A program made the position numbers and the translations under genes. A stretch of DNA of 64,000 nt from Azoarcus sp031556475 (GTDB lineage: Bacteria > Pseudomonadota > Gammaproteobacteria > Burkholderiales > Rhodocyclaceae): contig JAVBSY010000008.1 of assembly GCA_031556475.1 (NCBI GenBank), forward strand, positions 62,001-126,000, given 5' to 3'. Below the pieces are notes generated by a model. The model saw only the letters and a list, made by a program, of their open reading frames with translations. It made no database searches and was not told the origin of the DNA. The stretch's first letter is position 1. Each line of letters begins with the position of its first letter. This document shows, piece by piece, positions 48,562 through 57,221 of the stretch.

Positions 48562-48822
48562 TCACGCGACATACTTCTCATTGCGCAGCACGGTGATGGT
48601 GCGGCCGAACCACCGCTCGCAGTCAGCGAGAAAGCGCCGGTTGTCGGGGTGTTCCTGTTGGATGAAAGCGTTCACGATCTGTACGTCGTGGCTCTGTCCG
48701 TACTGGGCGAGCGCCAGTTTCGTCGCCACCGCCGAGGCGGCACCGCAGGAAAACTGGCAAATAATCCGGTTGCGCTGCGACGTATCGATTTCCATGTTGC
48801 TCATCTCGTAAAACATGCTCAT
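48562..48822 (-). pseudogene. Truncated PAPS-reductase-like PP-loop protein
   Basis: 86 residues. The PP-loop motif is intact (IICQFSCGAASAVATKLALA), followed by QIVNAFIQQEHPDNRRFLAD and CERWFGRTITVLRNEKY, then a stop. Full-length relatives (phosphoadenosine-phosphosulfate-reductase-like, often in plasmids and phages, some in DNA phosphorothioation) continue for another 120 or more residues. The DNA after the stop does not continue the family in any frame. It is therefore a truncated relic, or a short nucleotide-binding protein, within the tra operon. Confidence 0.6.
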
Positions 48823-48830
48823 TCGTTTTT

Positions 48831-50264
48831 TCAGCGCGAGCCGAGCGCGGAGAACGCGAGCAGATCCTGGATCTGCTGCGGCATCGAGGCGCGCAGGTTG
48901 CGTTCCAACGACTCGACCTGGCCGGCGATATCGATCGTGACCTGCGCCTTCTGCGCCGCGACCTGGCGCTCGGAATCGATGCCGGCGAGCAGCGTGTTGA
49001 TGTGGCCCATGTGCGCGGCAAGCTGGTCGCGCTGGGGCGTACTCAAGGCGTGGTTGAAAAGCCCCGCCGCCTGCGCGCTGCGCGCCGCGCGAGAAAGCAG
49101 CGCATGGGCGTATTCGATGGCGATGTATTCACGGTATTGGGCGATCAGGCTGGGGGCGATCATCGACGGGCGTTCGGCGTTGCCGATCGCGTTGGCCACG
49201 GCGAGCAGCCGATAGACCGGCACCGAGACGTTATTGACGAAGTTGGTTTCGGCCTCGGTGGGCGGCGTGTCGTGGGAGGCGATCTTCTCCGACAGCGAGA
49301 TCATCAGCTTTTCGGCGCGAGCGACGAAGGACTGGATCGGCTCGGAAACTTCCGCGACCGCCGAGCAGTCGGCGTTCGCGCATTTCAGCATCGACACCAG
49401 TACCGTGCCGGCAGAGGTCGTGCCGTCCTTGTTGCCGTAGAGCAGATCCTTGAGCGAGCCGATGCGCCCCGGATAGGACAGCGGCACGGATTCGCCGGCA
49501 ACGGGGTGCGAGTAGATCGTGGTGCCTGTGATCGACATGATCAGTTCGCGGTCCTCGTCGTCCAGGTGGCTCATCTTCTCCAGCGCCTTCCACACCAGAT
49601 TGCCGACGAAGGGCTTGATCTTGTCGGTCTCCTCGTTGCTGGTGGCCATCACGCTCTGATAACCGGCGTCGCTGGAACATTTCACCCGCCCGTCCTCGAC
49701 GTCCTGCGACATGCCCAGCAGGCTTGCGATGCTGCGGCACGTCTCGCCCGCACTCAGCCCCATGGCGCCGGCCGCGCCATTGACCAGCGATTTGGCCGCT
49801 TCGCACGAACTGATGTTCGAACGGTTGACCATGTCCAGCCACCCCTGGAAGGTCTTGATCGTGGAGCCCAACAGCGGCTCCACGCTGTCGATGGCAAGCT
49901 GGAACAGCACGCCGGGAATGGCCGACGTGATGTTCTTCATCATGGCCTTCAGCTGCTCGGAACTGATGTGGGAGAACGAACCGCCGAAAACGTCGATGCC
50001 GCCGCAGCCGGCCCTGACCGATGGCATCGAGGCCGCGGCCAACTGGTAGCTCTTGATCGGCGTGCGCACGAACATCGAGCCCGCGGTATAGGTGTTCATC
50101 GTCTGCCCTTTGAACGCCTGCGGCGCGGTCGTGTTGCCGATCACGCCCATCGCGTCGAACATGCCTTGCGCCTGCGTTTGCAGGCTTTCGGCGCCGGCCG
50201 GCGCGCAAGAGAGCGCGATGGCCAAGGCGAGGGCCGTGCGGGTGGATTGCGGGGCGGATTTCAT
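48831..50264 (-). CDS. traH: TraH conjugative pilus assembly protein
   Basis: 477 residues with a signal peptide (LALAIALSCAPAGAES). Characteristic features are GQTMNTYTAGSMFVRTPIKS, AGCGGIDVFGGSFSHISSEQ, LFQLAIDSVEPLLGSTIKTF, NRSNISSCEAAKSLVNG, and a long helical C-terminus. TraH is a periplasmic/outer-membrane partner of TraF, TraU and TraW in F-type pilus assembly. Its cysteines (AGCGG; SSCEAA; KCANADC) are consistent with DsbC/TraF-dependent disulfides. The gene follows ssb at 50 bp. Confidence 0.92.
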   Translation of the reverse strand: MKSAPQSTRTALALAIALSCAPAGAESLQTQAQGMFDAMGVIGNTTAPQAFKGQTMNTYTAGSMFVRTPIKSYQLAAASMPSVRAGCGGIDVFGGSFSHISSEQLKAMMKNITSAIPGVLFQLAIDSVEPLLGSTIKTFQGWLDMVNRSNISSCEAAKSLVNGAAGAMGLSAGETCRSIASLLGMSQDVEDGRVKCSSDAGYQSVMATSNEETDKIKPFVGNLVWKALEKMSHLDDEDRELIMSITGTTIYSHPVAGESVPLSYPGRIGSLKDLLYGNKDGTTSAGTVLVSMLKCANADCSAVAEVSEPIQSFVARAEKLMISLSEKIASHDTPPTEAETNFVNNVSVPVYRLLAVANAIGNAERPSMIAPSLIAQYREYIAIEYAHALLSRAARSAQAAGLFNHALSTPQRDQLAAHMGHINTLLAGIDSERQVAAQKAQVTIDIAGQVESLERNLRASMPQQIQDLLAFSALGSR

Positions 50265-50314
50265 CGTGGCGGTCCTGGAATCAGAAGGTGGAAGGGAGCA
50301 CGGGTGGACCCGGA

Positions 50315-50728
50315 TCAGAACGGCTCGCCGACCGGCTCAGCGACGCCGACGCCGGCAGGCGCTTCGTCGGTAACCGTGGCGGGGCTGTCGTCCCTGCGCC
50401 GGCCGAGCATCTTCATTTCCTCGCCGACGATCTCGGTGGTGTAACGCTCGACGTTTTCCTTGTCGGTCCACTTACGGGTGCGCAGCTTGCCTTCGATGTA
50501 AATCTGCGCGCCCTTCTTGAGATATTCCTTGGCGATATCGGCCAGTCCCCGATACAGGATGACGCGGTGCCATTCGGTCTTTTCCTTTTTCTCGCCGCTC
50601 TCGCGGTCCTTCCACACGTCGGTGGTCGCCATGCGGATCACGGCCGTGGCCGTGCCATCGGGCAAATAGCGCGCCTCGGGATCGTCTCCGAGGTTGCCAA
50701 TGAGGGAAACACGGTTTAGTGAGGCCAT
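50315..50728 (-). CDS. ssb: Single-stranded DNA-binding protein
   Basis: 137 residues. OB-fold blocks NRVSLIGNLGDDPEARYLPD, TATAVIRMATTDVWKDRESG, TEWHRVILYRGLADIAKEYL and KKGAQIYIEGKLRTRKWTDK are intact. The linker is short and the tail ends VAEPVGEPF rather than the usual acidic DDDIPF, so docking of host proteins may be altered. Encoded inside the tra operon between TraF and TraH, it presumably coats transferred or replicated single strands of the element. Confidence 0.92.
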   Translation of the reverse strand: MASLNRVSLIGNLGDDPEARYLPDGTATAVIRMATTDVWKDRESGEKKEKTEWHRVILYRGLADIAKEYLKKGAQIYIEGKLRTRKWTDKENVERYTTEIVGEEMKMLGRRRDDSPATVTDEAPAGVGVAEPVGEPF

Positions 50729-51624
50729 GCTGCATCTCCTTGTGTCAGTGGTACGGTGGATTTCAGGTTGTCCGGCAAAGGACGGACGGGGGTTGCGTGA
50801 TCGACGAACGGGCTGTCGCCGGGGTTGGCCAGCGCGACCAGGCGCTCGATCAGTTGGGATTCGGCCATCACACCAAAGCCCACGGGAACGATGCGCCCGT
50901 TGGCCGGCTCGGCGAGGAACAGCGCCGGCACGGTGGTGACGTTGAGCTTTGCGGCTGCGCCGTTGTCCAGATGCGGCGCAGGAAAATCGGGAAGGCCGGC
51001 GCCATCGAGCGAGACCGGAAAAATCGTCATGCCGGTGGCCTGGGCCAGCCCGTGCAGCACGGGCGCGAAGGCGTGGCAGTACGGGCAGTCGGAGCGGAAG
51101 AAGAAATACAGCACGCTGGTGCGCGCCAGGCGCTCGAAGGTTTCGCGCCGGGTTTCGTTGCGGGTCGATTCGTAGGCGGCAACACCAACGGACGTGACCG
51201 GCCGTTGCAGCGTGAAATCGTATTGCGGGTTGGCCCAGGTCACGCGCATGCCCACGTCGGCGAACTCGCTGCTCATGTTGACGAGCCGGGTGCGCAGCGC
51301 GATGTAACGCTCCAGGTTCTGCGCCGTGGGCGTCATGATGGCGACGATCCGCGCCTCTTCCATGTCTTTCTTGAAACGCTCATAGGCGGCGATCTCCGGG
51401 GGCGCTGCCGGCGCAACAGGCGCGGGCGGCGCTTCGGATTGCTGGCGCGGCGGCGGATCGCGGTACCAGAACCAGCCGGTTTCGCGCTCTTTCAGAAACG
51501 GCTTTGTTCCCGGCGGCGCCGTGTCTTCGGGCGCGGCCGAGGCCGGTGGCGCGATGAGCACCACGAGCGCCACCAGAGCGGCTGCAAAGACGACAGCGGC
51601 CGGCGCCGCCCACGGTCGCGTCAT
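50716..51624 (-). CDS. traF: TraF-type thioredoxin-fold pilus assembly protein
   Basis: 302 residues with signal peptide (AAVVFAAALVALVVLIAPPA). WFWYRDPPPR begins the mature domain, as in TraF/TrbB-like proteins. The thioredoxin fold is at the C-terminal half: SVLYFFFRSDCPYCHAFAPV has a CPYC redox pair (many F TraF proteins lack it), then NVTTVPALFLAEPANG. The protein probably handles disulfides in TraH, TraU and TraN in the periplasm. It overlaps traN by 4 bp and ssb by 13 bp. Confidence 0.85.
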   Translation of the reverse strand: MTRPWAAPAAVVFAAALVALVVLIAPPASAAPEDTAPPGTKPFLKERETGWFWYRDPPPRQQSEAPPAPVAPAAPPEIAAYERFKKDMEEARIVAIMTPTAQNLERYIALRTRLVNMSSEFADVGMRVTWANPQYDFTLQRPVTSVGVAAYESTRNETRRETFERLARTSVLYFFFRSDCPYCHAFAPVLHGLAQATGMTIFPVSLDGAGLPDFPAPHLDNGAAAKLNVTTVPALFLAEPANGRIVPVGFGVMAESQLIERLVALANPGDSPFVDHATPVRPLPDNLKSTVPLTQGDAAWPH

Positions 51625-53414
51625 GGCGTGCTCTGCAAAAAATTGCTGTTCTGGATGAGATCGTCGAGATTGACCGACTTGGCCTTGATCGAATCCATGA
51701 ACTGAGTCAGGTCCATCTTGGCGAAATCGAGCTTCTGCAACTCCTCGGGCGTGAAACCCGCGCAGTTCGGATACTTCGCCGAGCCGAGCGAAATGCCCAA
51801 TTGCTCTTTGCCCTGGATGTTGAGAAGCCGCGCGAGCAGGCTGTGAAAGCAGCAATAGGTTTGGGTGCGAACCTGGCAGGTGCCGATGAACTTGAGTTTT
51901 TTGGAGCAATAGGAACCCATCGGGTAGCACAGTTCGGCGTCGCGCTTCACCCGGAGTTCTTTTTCCGCGTCGCTGCAATTTGCCCCAAAAATCCCGTCGC
52001 TTTCGTTTCTCGCGCAGCAGTTCTCAAGCCCAAAAAGCTTTTTGTGGCAGCGGTTGTCGAAGCCCTTGAAGATCTGCAGGTCGTCCACGTTCAGGTACTT
52101 GGCCGCTTCCTTGCCGGCCTCCATGAAGGCCATGGTCTGCGCGAAATCCCGATCGGGCGTATAGCCGGTGTCCCAGGTGCCGCTACTCGACGTGTAGGTC
52201 TGGCTACCGCAGTTGACGACGTCTTCGATGCGCTCGGTGTTGCGCGTCTCGCAGTTGTATTCGCTACGCCAGGTCACACACGTCGGCGTCGGGGACGAAC
52301 CGCTGAAGGACGTGGCCGAGAGTTCGTCGGTTTCGATGCACTCATCGACGACGACCGGCGTGCATGTCCCCTTCATGCCGCCCCCGCAGTCGGACTTTTC
52401 GTCGGCCTCCAGACAGTTGAACGTGTTGCGGAATTTCCAGCACTCGCGCGTGACCGCGTGGTTCTTGATGAGCCGCGTCTCCTTGGGGACGATGCAGGTC
52501 GAATCGATGCGTTCGCACTTGTTCTTCGGCCCTGGGCCGATCGGCGGCCCCACGTCGTTGTCGCCGTCCTTGGGCAGCATGCCCGGTGGCACACGGCCTT
52601 CCCAATTCGCGCACGGGTTGTTCCAGTGGTCGGTCTCGATCGGCGTGGCGGTGGCCGAATATCTGTTGATGACCTCTTCGGTATGCGCGGTCGCGGGAAC
52701 GCCGATGCCGTCCGAACCGAGGCATGTGCCGCCCACCTTGAAGGTGCCCTCCGGGCACGTCCATTCGGTATGCTCCGTGGTGTGCTTGCAGTAGTGAGGC
52801 ACGGGCGGGTTGGACCAGTCGGCCCCGTCCTCGGGGAAGGGACCGGCATCGCCCCAGGCGCACGAGTAGCCCCATTGCACGTCGACCTCGAGCGTCTTGT
52901 CGCATTGAAGATCGAGCGCGCGCAGGTAGTAGTCGTAGCAGAACTGCGATTCCCTGACGCTGATGCCCACCGGGTTGTGCTCGGTTTCGCAATCGCTGTA
53001 GGTGCCTTCGATCGCGGTGAGTGGGTTTTCCAGTTCGCCGCTACGCAGCTTGCTGACTTCGGCGGCGGTGTCCGCGTCGAGCGTCTGATTGCGGTGCTGG
53101 GCACCGAGTTGCAGTGCCTGGCACTGCGCCGAGCTCGATCCTTCGCAACTATCGCGCAGTGCCGCGCCGCCGGTCTTCGCGGCGGCGGGTCCGGTGTGCG
53201 TCTGCGAGGTCCAGGCCGCGGTATCCTCTTCGGTGCCCTGCGTTTGTCCCTGTGCGGCCCCGGCCGACAGCGTGGAGGCGCTGTGCTGCGCCGACGCGCG
53301 TGCGGCGGCGATCGCTTCCTCCTTGGCGCTTTGCGCCGCTGCCGGCACCGCGAACAAGGCGGATAGGGCAACGAGCAAAGCGCCGGACCAATGAAACCTG
53401 TATCCCCTTTTCAT
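51621..53414 (-). CDS. traN: TraN-type cysteine-rich mating-pair stabilisation protein
   Basis: 597 residues with signal sequence (LLVALSALFAVPAAAQS). Very cysteine-rich from about residue 180: SQFCYDYYLRALDLQCDKTL, CSKKLKFIG, YCCFHSLLARLLNIQGKEQL, GLENCCARN. The C-terminal ISLGSAKYPNCAGFTPEELQ is a hallmark of TraN. TraN is an outer-membrane adhesin that recognises the recipient (OmpA or lipopolysaccharide in F). The many disulfides explain the two thioredoxin-fold genes in the operon. The N-terminal about 100 residues are Ser/Ala/Thr-rich. Confidence 0.87.
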   Translation of the reverse strand: MKRGYRFHWSGALLVALSALFAVPAAAQSAKEEAIAAARASAQHSASTLSAGAAQGQTQGTEEDTAAWTSQTHTGPAAAKTGGAALRDSCEGSSSAQCQALQLGAQHRNQTLDADTAAEVSKLRSGELENPLTAIEGTYSDCETEHNPVGISVRESQFCYDYYLRALDLQCDKTLEVDVQWGYSCAWGDAGPFPEDGADWSNPPVPHYCKHTTEHTEWTCPEGTFKVGGTCLGSDGIGVPATAHTEEVINRYSATATPIETDHWNNPCANWEGRVPPGMLPKDGDNDVGPPIGPGPKNKCERIDSTCIVPKETRLIKNHAVTRECWKFRNTFNCLEADEKSDCGGGMKGTCTPVVVDECIETDELSATSFSGSSPTPTCVTWRSEYNCETRNTERIEDVVNCGSQTYTSSSGTWDTGYTPDRDFAQTMAFMEAGKEAAKYLNVDDLQIFKGFDNRCHKKLFGLENCCARNESDGIFGANCSDAEKELRVKRDAELCYPMGSYCSKKLKFIGTCQVRTQTYCCFHSLLARLLNIQGKEQLGISLGSAKYPNCAGFTPEELQKLDFAKMDLTQFMDSIKAKSVNLDDLIQNSNFLQSTP

Positions 53415-54145
53415 GTTCCCGCCCTCCTCGCGCGCAGCGCGTCCATCTCTCGCAGCGTGTCGATCTCGCCTCGCCAGGACGGCTCTTGGCGTTCGATGAA
53501 ATCGAGTGCGTAGTCGATCGTCACGTCACCCACGGTCTTCACCGTGTCGGCCTGGGCGAAGCATTGCGTCGTCCCGCAGGCCGCATCCGCGCCCGTCCCG
53601 AGGCTTGCCCCCTTGCGCACCAGGACGAACGTGGGAACCTGGGTCACGCCGAACCGGGTGAAGGCTTCCGGGTCGATGATCCAGGCGACCTGCCGCTTGC
53701 CCAGGCGGGCCTGGACCGCCTTCGCGGTCTTGGCGAAGGAGTGTTCGACCAGGCCGCGCATCACCAGCGTGGCGCGGTAGCGTTGCGCGTCGTCGATCAG
53801 ACGGTCGAGCGCGGCCTCGGGCATGCCGAAGGACACGAAGGCGAGCAGCCCGCCCGGCGCCTTCTGCCCCGCGCTTTGGCCGGAACGGAACGCTTCGGCC
53901 AGATCACGAATGTCGGTTCGCGCGCCCTGCCCCGCGCCTGGCGGCGGCTGCGGAATGTCGGCCAGGCCTGCCGGCGTTTGCGGTGCCGCGGCTGCCCGCT
54001 CGGCCTGGCGCGCCGCGCGCTCGATGCGCGCCTGCCATTCGCTGTCCTGCGCGCCCGGTTGCGCGCCGGCCGGAGAAAAGACCAGGCCCACGGCCAGGAT
54101 CGGCAACAGGCGTAGGAGCGGACGTAGATGAAGACATAGGTTCAT
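53411..54145 (-). CDS. trbC: TrbC-type (F) pilus assembly protein
   Basis: 244 residues with signal peptide. An Ala-rich helical region precedes the TrbC domain: GGLLAFVSFGMPEAALDRLI, DDAQRYRATLVMRGLVEHSF, RQVAWIIDPEAFTRFGVTQV, PTFVLVRKGAS. This is a thioredoxin-like fold without the CxxC pair, as usual for F-type TrbC. It acts in the periplasm with TraW in pilus assembly. It overlaps traN by 4 bp. Confidence 0.88.
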   Translation of the reverse strand: MNLCLHLRPLLRLLPILAVGLVFSPAGAQPGAQDSEWQARIERAARQAERAAAAPQTPAGLADIPQPPPGAGQGARTDIRDLAEAFRSGQSAGQKAPGGLLAFVSFGMPEAALDRLIDDAQRYRATLVMRGLVEHSFAKTAKAVQARLGKRQVAWIIDPEAFTRFGVTQVPTFVLVRKGASLGTGADAACGTTQCFAQADTVKTVGDVTIDYALDFIERQEPSWRGEIDTLREMDALRARRAGT

Positions 54146-54157
54146 GATCGGAACTCG

Positions 54158-55228
54158 TCAGTAGTAGGTCAGGCAGCAGTTGCGCTTTCTGAACAGCACG
54201 TAGCCAAAATCCTCGCCATCGACCGGGTACTCCTTGGCCATGCCCCACAGCAGCGACGTGGCGCCGAAGGGCTGGCAGCACTTGCCGTTCAATGCCGTGG
54301 TGTTGGGGATCGGGTAGAGCATCTGGGTCTTGTATTGCTGGCGATTCATGATGATTTCGATCTGCGGCCCGCACAGCGCGCCCTCGCCGTGGTACGCCCA
54401 GGCGATGGCGAATTTGTGCAGCTTCGCCATCAGGCGCTGGGACAGCAGCAGGCTCACGGCCACCCCGCCGCCGTTGTAGGGCACGCGTCCTTCGTTCGGT
54501 TCCAGGCTGCCCTGGCAGCCGGCGCACCAGAACATCGCCGGCTGCGGCAGATCGGCGGTGGCGATCACGCAATCGACCGCGCAAGCGGCCAGCGCGATCG
54601 GATTGGCGAACAGATAGGCTTCGGGGCTGGTGTAGAGCGCCATCTGTTCGTCGTACCAGGTAGGGTCGAATTCAGTCACGTAGGCGATATCGATCGCCGA
54701 TTGCGTCAGGCATGGGTAGTCGGTCGCCATGCCCATTTCGGCCAGGATCGGAAAGACGTACTCATGCGCGTGGTAGAAGGTGAGTTGCGCGTTGCCCGCG
54801 CCGTTGGCGTCCGAGATCGCCGTGCGCGCATGCGCGCGCTCGCTGGTGCCCGATATTTCCAGACCGCCCAGCAGTGGAAAGCAGAACGGCTTGCGCGGAA
54901 TCTCGGTGAGGATGATCGGCTCCCAGAAACCGAGCGAAAGACCGACACGGGGCGGCCAGCCGGGGCAGATGCAAATCGGGCTGCCGGGGTTGTCCATATC
55001 GACCTGGTTGCCCAGGTTGGCAACCGGCGCGGCGCCGACCGACAGGGGCAGCATGCAGCGCCAGCAAATGTCGTTGATTGGATTTGGAAAGCGCCCGGTG
55101 CAGGTCGTGACGACGCCGGTGCTCGCGCTTTCTCCGGCGTTCGCACCCAGGGCGAGCGTGAGCGCGCAGGCGCAGAAAAACAGGCGTGTGAAGACAAGGA
55201 CGGCGTGGACAAGGACGGCGCGGCTCAT
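54158..55228 (-). CDS. traU: TraU pilus assembly / DNA-transfer protein
   Basis: 356 residues with signal peptide. TGRFPNPINDICWRCMLPLS, ICICPGWPPRVGLSLGFWEP, CCLTYY at the end and CVIATADLPQPAMFWCAGC are TraU signatures. In F, TraU is needed more for DNA transfer than for pilus formation. Ten or more cysteines suggest several disulfides. It overlaps traW by 4 bp. Full-length. Confidence 0.93.
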   Translation of the reverse strand: MSRAVLVHAVLVFTRLFFCACALTLALGANAGESASTGVVTTCTGRFPNPINDICWRCMLPLSVGAAPVANLGNQVDMDNPGSPICICPGWPPRVGLSLGFWEPIILTEIPRKPFCFPLLGGLEISGTSERAHARTAISDANGAGNAQLTFYHAHEYVFPILAEMGMATDYPCLTQSAIDIAYVTEFDPTWYDEQMALYTSPEAYLFANPIALAACAVDCVIATADLPQPAMFWCAGCQGSLEPNEGRVPYNGGGVAVSLLLSQRLMAKLHKFAIAWAYHGEGALCGPQIEIIMNRQQYKTQMLYPIPNTTALNGKCCQPFGATSLLWGMAKEYPVDGEDFGYVLFRKRNCCLTYY

Positions 55229-55851
55229 GGCGCGATCTCCGAAATCAGGAAACGCTGCTTGTCCTGCGTCATCAGCGAAGGCACGGCAGTGATGGTGAAG
55301 CGGCGCGACAGCGCGCCGCCCTGGTCGAAATAGACCGGACGCTGCCAGCGGCGCATCAATTCGACGGGCGAGCCTCCGGTGAGAATGACCATCAGCCGAT
55401 CGTCATGCACACCGCGCAGCCGTTCGGCCAGCGCCACCTGGCGCGTGTCACGCGCGTCGATGAACAGCACGGGTTCGCGCATGGGCTTGATCGCCAGCGG
55501 ATTGACCACCGTGCCAGCGGCGGCGATGACGCGCCCGTCCGGATCCAGGATGTCGCGCGAGAGCACGATCGACGGATCGAAGCGGCGTTCGCGCGTGGCG
55601 GAAACGGTGGCCAGGCCCTCGACCGGCGCCGGGTTCTCGATCCGTTCCTTCGCGCGGCGCTTGGTCTCCTGCTCGACCTTCGCCCATTCGCCGCTTTCGA
55701 CCTTGGCGCGCGCAATGGCCTGCATGTCCTCGACGAAATCCGGCTCGGCGATCGGCCAGGCCTTGCCGATCTTGCCCAGATCGACCGCGCCGGCGGGAAC
55801 GGCGAGCAGCATGCAAACCAGGGCGGTGATGGTGGCGATTGTCTTGTTCAT
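55225..55851 (-). CDS. traW: TraW pilus assembly protein
   Basis: 208 residues with signal peptide (TITALVCMLLAVPAGAVDLG). TraW features include IGKAWPIAEPDFVEDMQAIA, RERRFDPSIVLSRDILDPDG, VLFIDARDTRQVALAERLRG and the C-terminal LSRRFTITAVPSLMTQDKQR. Periplasmic; it works with TrbC and TraU. It overlaps traU by 4 bp and lies 10 bp after the peptidase gene. Confidence 0.92.
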   Translation of the reverse strand: MNKTIATITALVCMLLAVPAGAVDLGKIGKAWPIAEPDFVEDMQAIARAKVESGEWAKVEQETKRRAKERIENPAPVEGLATVSATRERRFDPSIVLSRDILDPDGRVIAAAGTVVNPLAIKPMREPVLFIDARDTRQVALAERLRGVHDDRLMVILTGGSPVELMRRWQRPVYFDQGGALSRRFTITAVPSLMTQDKQRFLISEIAP

Positions 55852-55861
55852 CGTCGCGCGC

Positions 55862-56476
55862 CTAGAACAGAGGATGAGCGACGCCGCGCACGGCGTCGAA
55901 CGGTACGAGGCCGGATTCGGCGTAGCGCGAATCGAAGCTCGCCGGATCGTCGGCCTGGGCGAAGTAGTGACCTGGCGGAACGGGACCGCTCGCGGCCGGG
56001 GTGAGCGCGATGCCGAAGCGGTCGGCGGGGACGGCTTCGCCGATCAGGGTGTCACCCACCCAGACCCGATGCCCCCTGCCCGGCCCGTCGATTTTCTCGA
56101 CACGGACGATATCGCCCTCGGTGCCGGCGACTCGCTTGAAGAACGTCCGCGTGAGCAGCCCCCGTTTCGTGCCGCGAAACTCGTAGATGAAGTATTCGCC
56201 CTTGCCCGGCAGACGCCCGTGCTCGATCCAGACCATCCGCCAGGGCAGACTGTCGGACCAGTTGAAGGCGAGGTAATAGGCGCCGACGCCCCAGAGTGCC
56301 GCCATCGCCAGCGTCACCGGCCAGTAGCGGCATAGCATGGCGCCGTAGCCGGCGATATCGCGCCCGCGCGCACGGACGAAGCGCGCGCCGAACACTGCCA
56401 GGCGCTGCGCCAGTCCGCGCCGCGACGCGTTTTCGGGGTGTGGATGCGCCGCACGTTTCCGGGCTGCTACTACCAT
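55862..56476 (-). CDS. S26-family signal peptidase of the transfer system (TraF/TrhF type)
   Basis: 204 residues. One membrane helix (PVTLAMAALWGVGAYYLAF) and the S26 catalytic domain with Ser in WSDSLPWRMVW, Lys in TFFKRVAGTEGDIVRVE and the GHYFAQADDPASFDSRY box. These are hallmarks of conjugative TraF/TrhF peptidases that process or circularise the pilin. In the SXT/R27 type the gene (trhF) also precedes traW. The S-x-P-W and K-R-V-x-G residues are in place; the exact pilin substrate is not in this window. Confidence 0.85.
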   Translation of the reverse strand: MVVAARKRAAHPHPENASRRGLAQRLAVFGARFVRARGRDIAGYGAMLCRYWPVTLAMAALWGVGAYYLAFNWSDSLPWRMVWIEHGRLPGKGEYFIYEFRGTKRGLLTRTFFKRVAGTEGDIVRVEKIDGPGRGHRVWVGDTLIGEAVPADRFGIALTPAASGPVPPGHYFAQADDPASFDSRYAESGLVPFDAVRGVAHPLF

Positions 56477-56841
56477 GACCCCACCCGCTTACGCAGATCC
56501 TCGGTGAGATCGACGACCTCATCCGTTCGACCCACGACAGCATTGCCCAGCAGGACAACGCACCCACACTCTTGTGATAGCCGCTCGATCACCACCGGCA
56601 AGGCACGCGCGAAGACCTGGGCATCTTCGACCGCACGGACGCGATCGGCCTCTGTCGCCGTCTCCTTGCCGATGCGTGCGGCGAACGCGGCTTCCCGTTC
56701 CCGATAGACGCTGGCCAGATCGACCACGGCCAGGCGCACCCGCTGCCCGGCGGTCAGGTGGTGATACAGCCCGATGCCGCTCACCGTCGAAAGGCTGCAA
56801 CACAGCAGCACCATCAGAATTTGGACCGGACTGACGCTCAT
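56470..56841 (-). CDS. trbI: TrbI-type F transfer protein
   Basis: 123 residues. One N-terminal membrane helix (ILMVLLCCSLSTVSGIGLYH) and a helical periplasmic part with VRLAVVDLASVYREREAAF, PVVIERLSQECGCVVLLGNA and VVDLTEDLRKRVGSW. In F, TrbI influences pilus outgrowth and retraction. It overlaps the peptidase by 7 bp and the ASCH gene by 4 bp. The G-C-V-V-L element is a conserved TrbI-F feature. Confidence 0.8.
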   Translation of the reverse strand: MSVSPVQILMVLLCCSLSTVSGIGLYHHLTAGQRVRLAVVDLASVYREREAAFAARIGKETATEADRVRAVEDAQVFARALPVVIERLSQECGCVVLLGNAVVGRTDEVVDLTEDLRKRVGSW

Positions 56842-57221
56842 GCTGCTTCCTCTGCTCTCGAACCATCGACTTCAAAGAATCCGAGTTGCCCGCGAACAGG
56901 CAGAAACGGCAGCGGCTTGGCGTCGGCCAAAATGAATCCGTATCGGCCGAAAAACCACGGGGATTCACTGTCTTCAACGCAGTCCGTGATCGTTGCCTGG
57001 CCGACTATCCCACCGCGCTCCAGTTCGTCGAATTCCGGTATCTCGATACCAAGGTGAGCGGCATGGCTGTGCGCATCCTCGTATTCGTCATACGTCATGC
57101 CTTTGGCGGCATGAATCAGGACAGGACCGCGAAAGCGCGTAGACCATTGACGGTTTTCCACTGGTTTGTGGCCTCGCACGATCAGCCATGCCCAGGGCTG
57201 GCGAATTGAAATTGCCTTCAT
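56838..57221 (-). CDS. ASCH-domain protein inserted in the tra operon
   Basis: 127 residues, a complete ASCH domain: MKAISIRQPWAWLIVRGHKP, VENRQWSTRFRGPVLIHAAK, GIVGQATITDCVEDSESPWF, GFILADAKPLPFLPVRGQLG. The S-I-R-Q-P-W and E-N-R-x-W-x-T-x-x-R-G-P motifs are typical. ASCH proteins bind RNA or hydrolyse N4-acetylcytidine derivatives (YqfB). It is flanked by 4-bp overlaps with traC upstream and trbI downstream, so it is stably coupled into the operon. This partner is not a standard F-type tra gene; its role in conjugation is unknown. Confidence 0.85.
   Translation of the reverse strand: MKAISIRQPWAWLIVRGHKPVENRQWSTRFRGPVLIHAAKGMTYDEYEDAHSHAAHLGIEIPEFDELERGGIVGQATITDCVEDSESPWFFGRYGFILADAKPLPFLPVRGQLGFFEVDGSRAEEAA

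Noticed and set aside
49002..50444. Long + strand open frame opposite traH
   Set aside because: Antisense shadow; Arg/Asp-rich and without any family signature, whereas traH on the other strand is clear.
51801..53366. Long + strand open frame (521 codons) opposite traN
   Set aside because: Antisense shadow of traN, with Val/Arg/Ala-biased composition and no motif.
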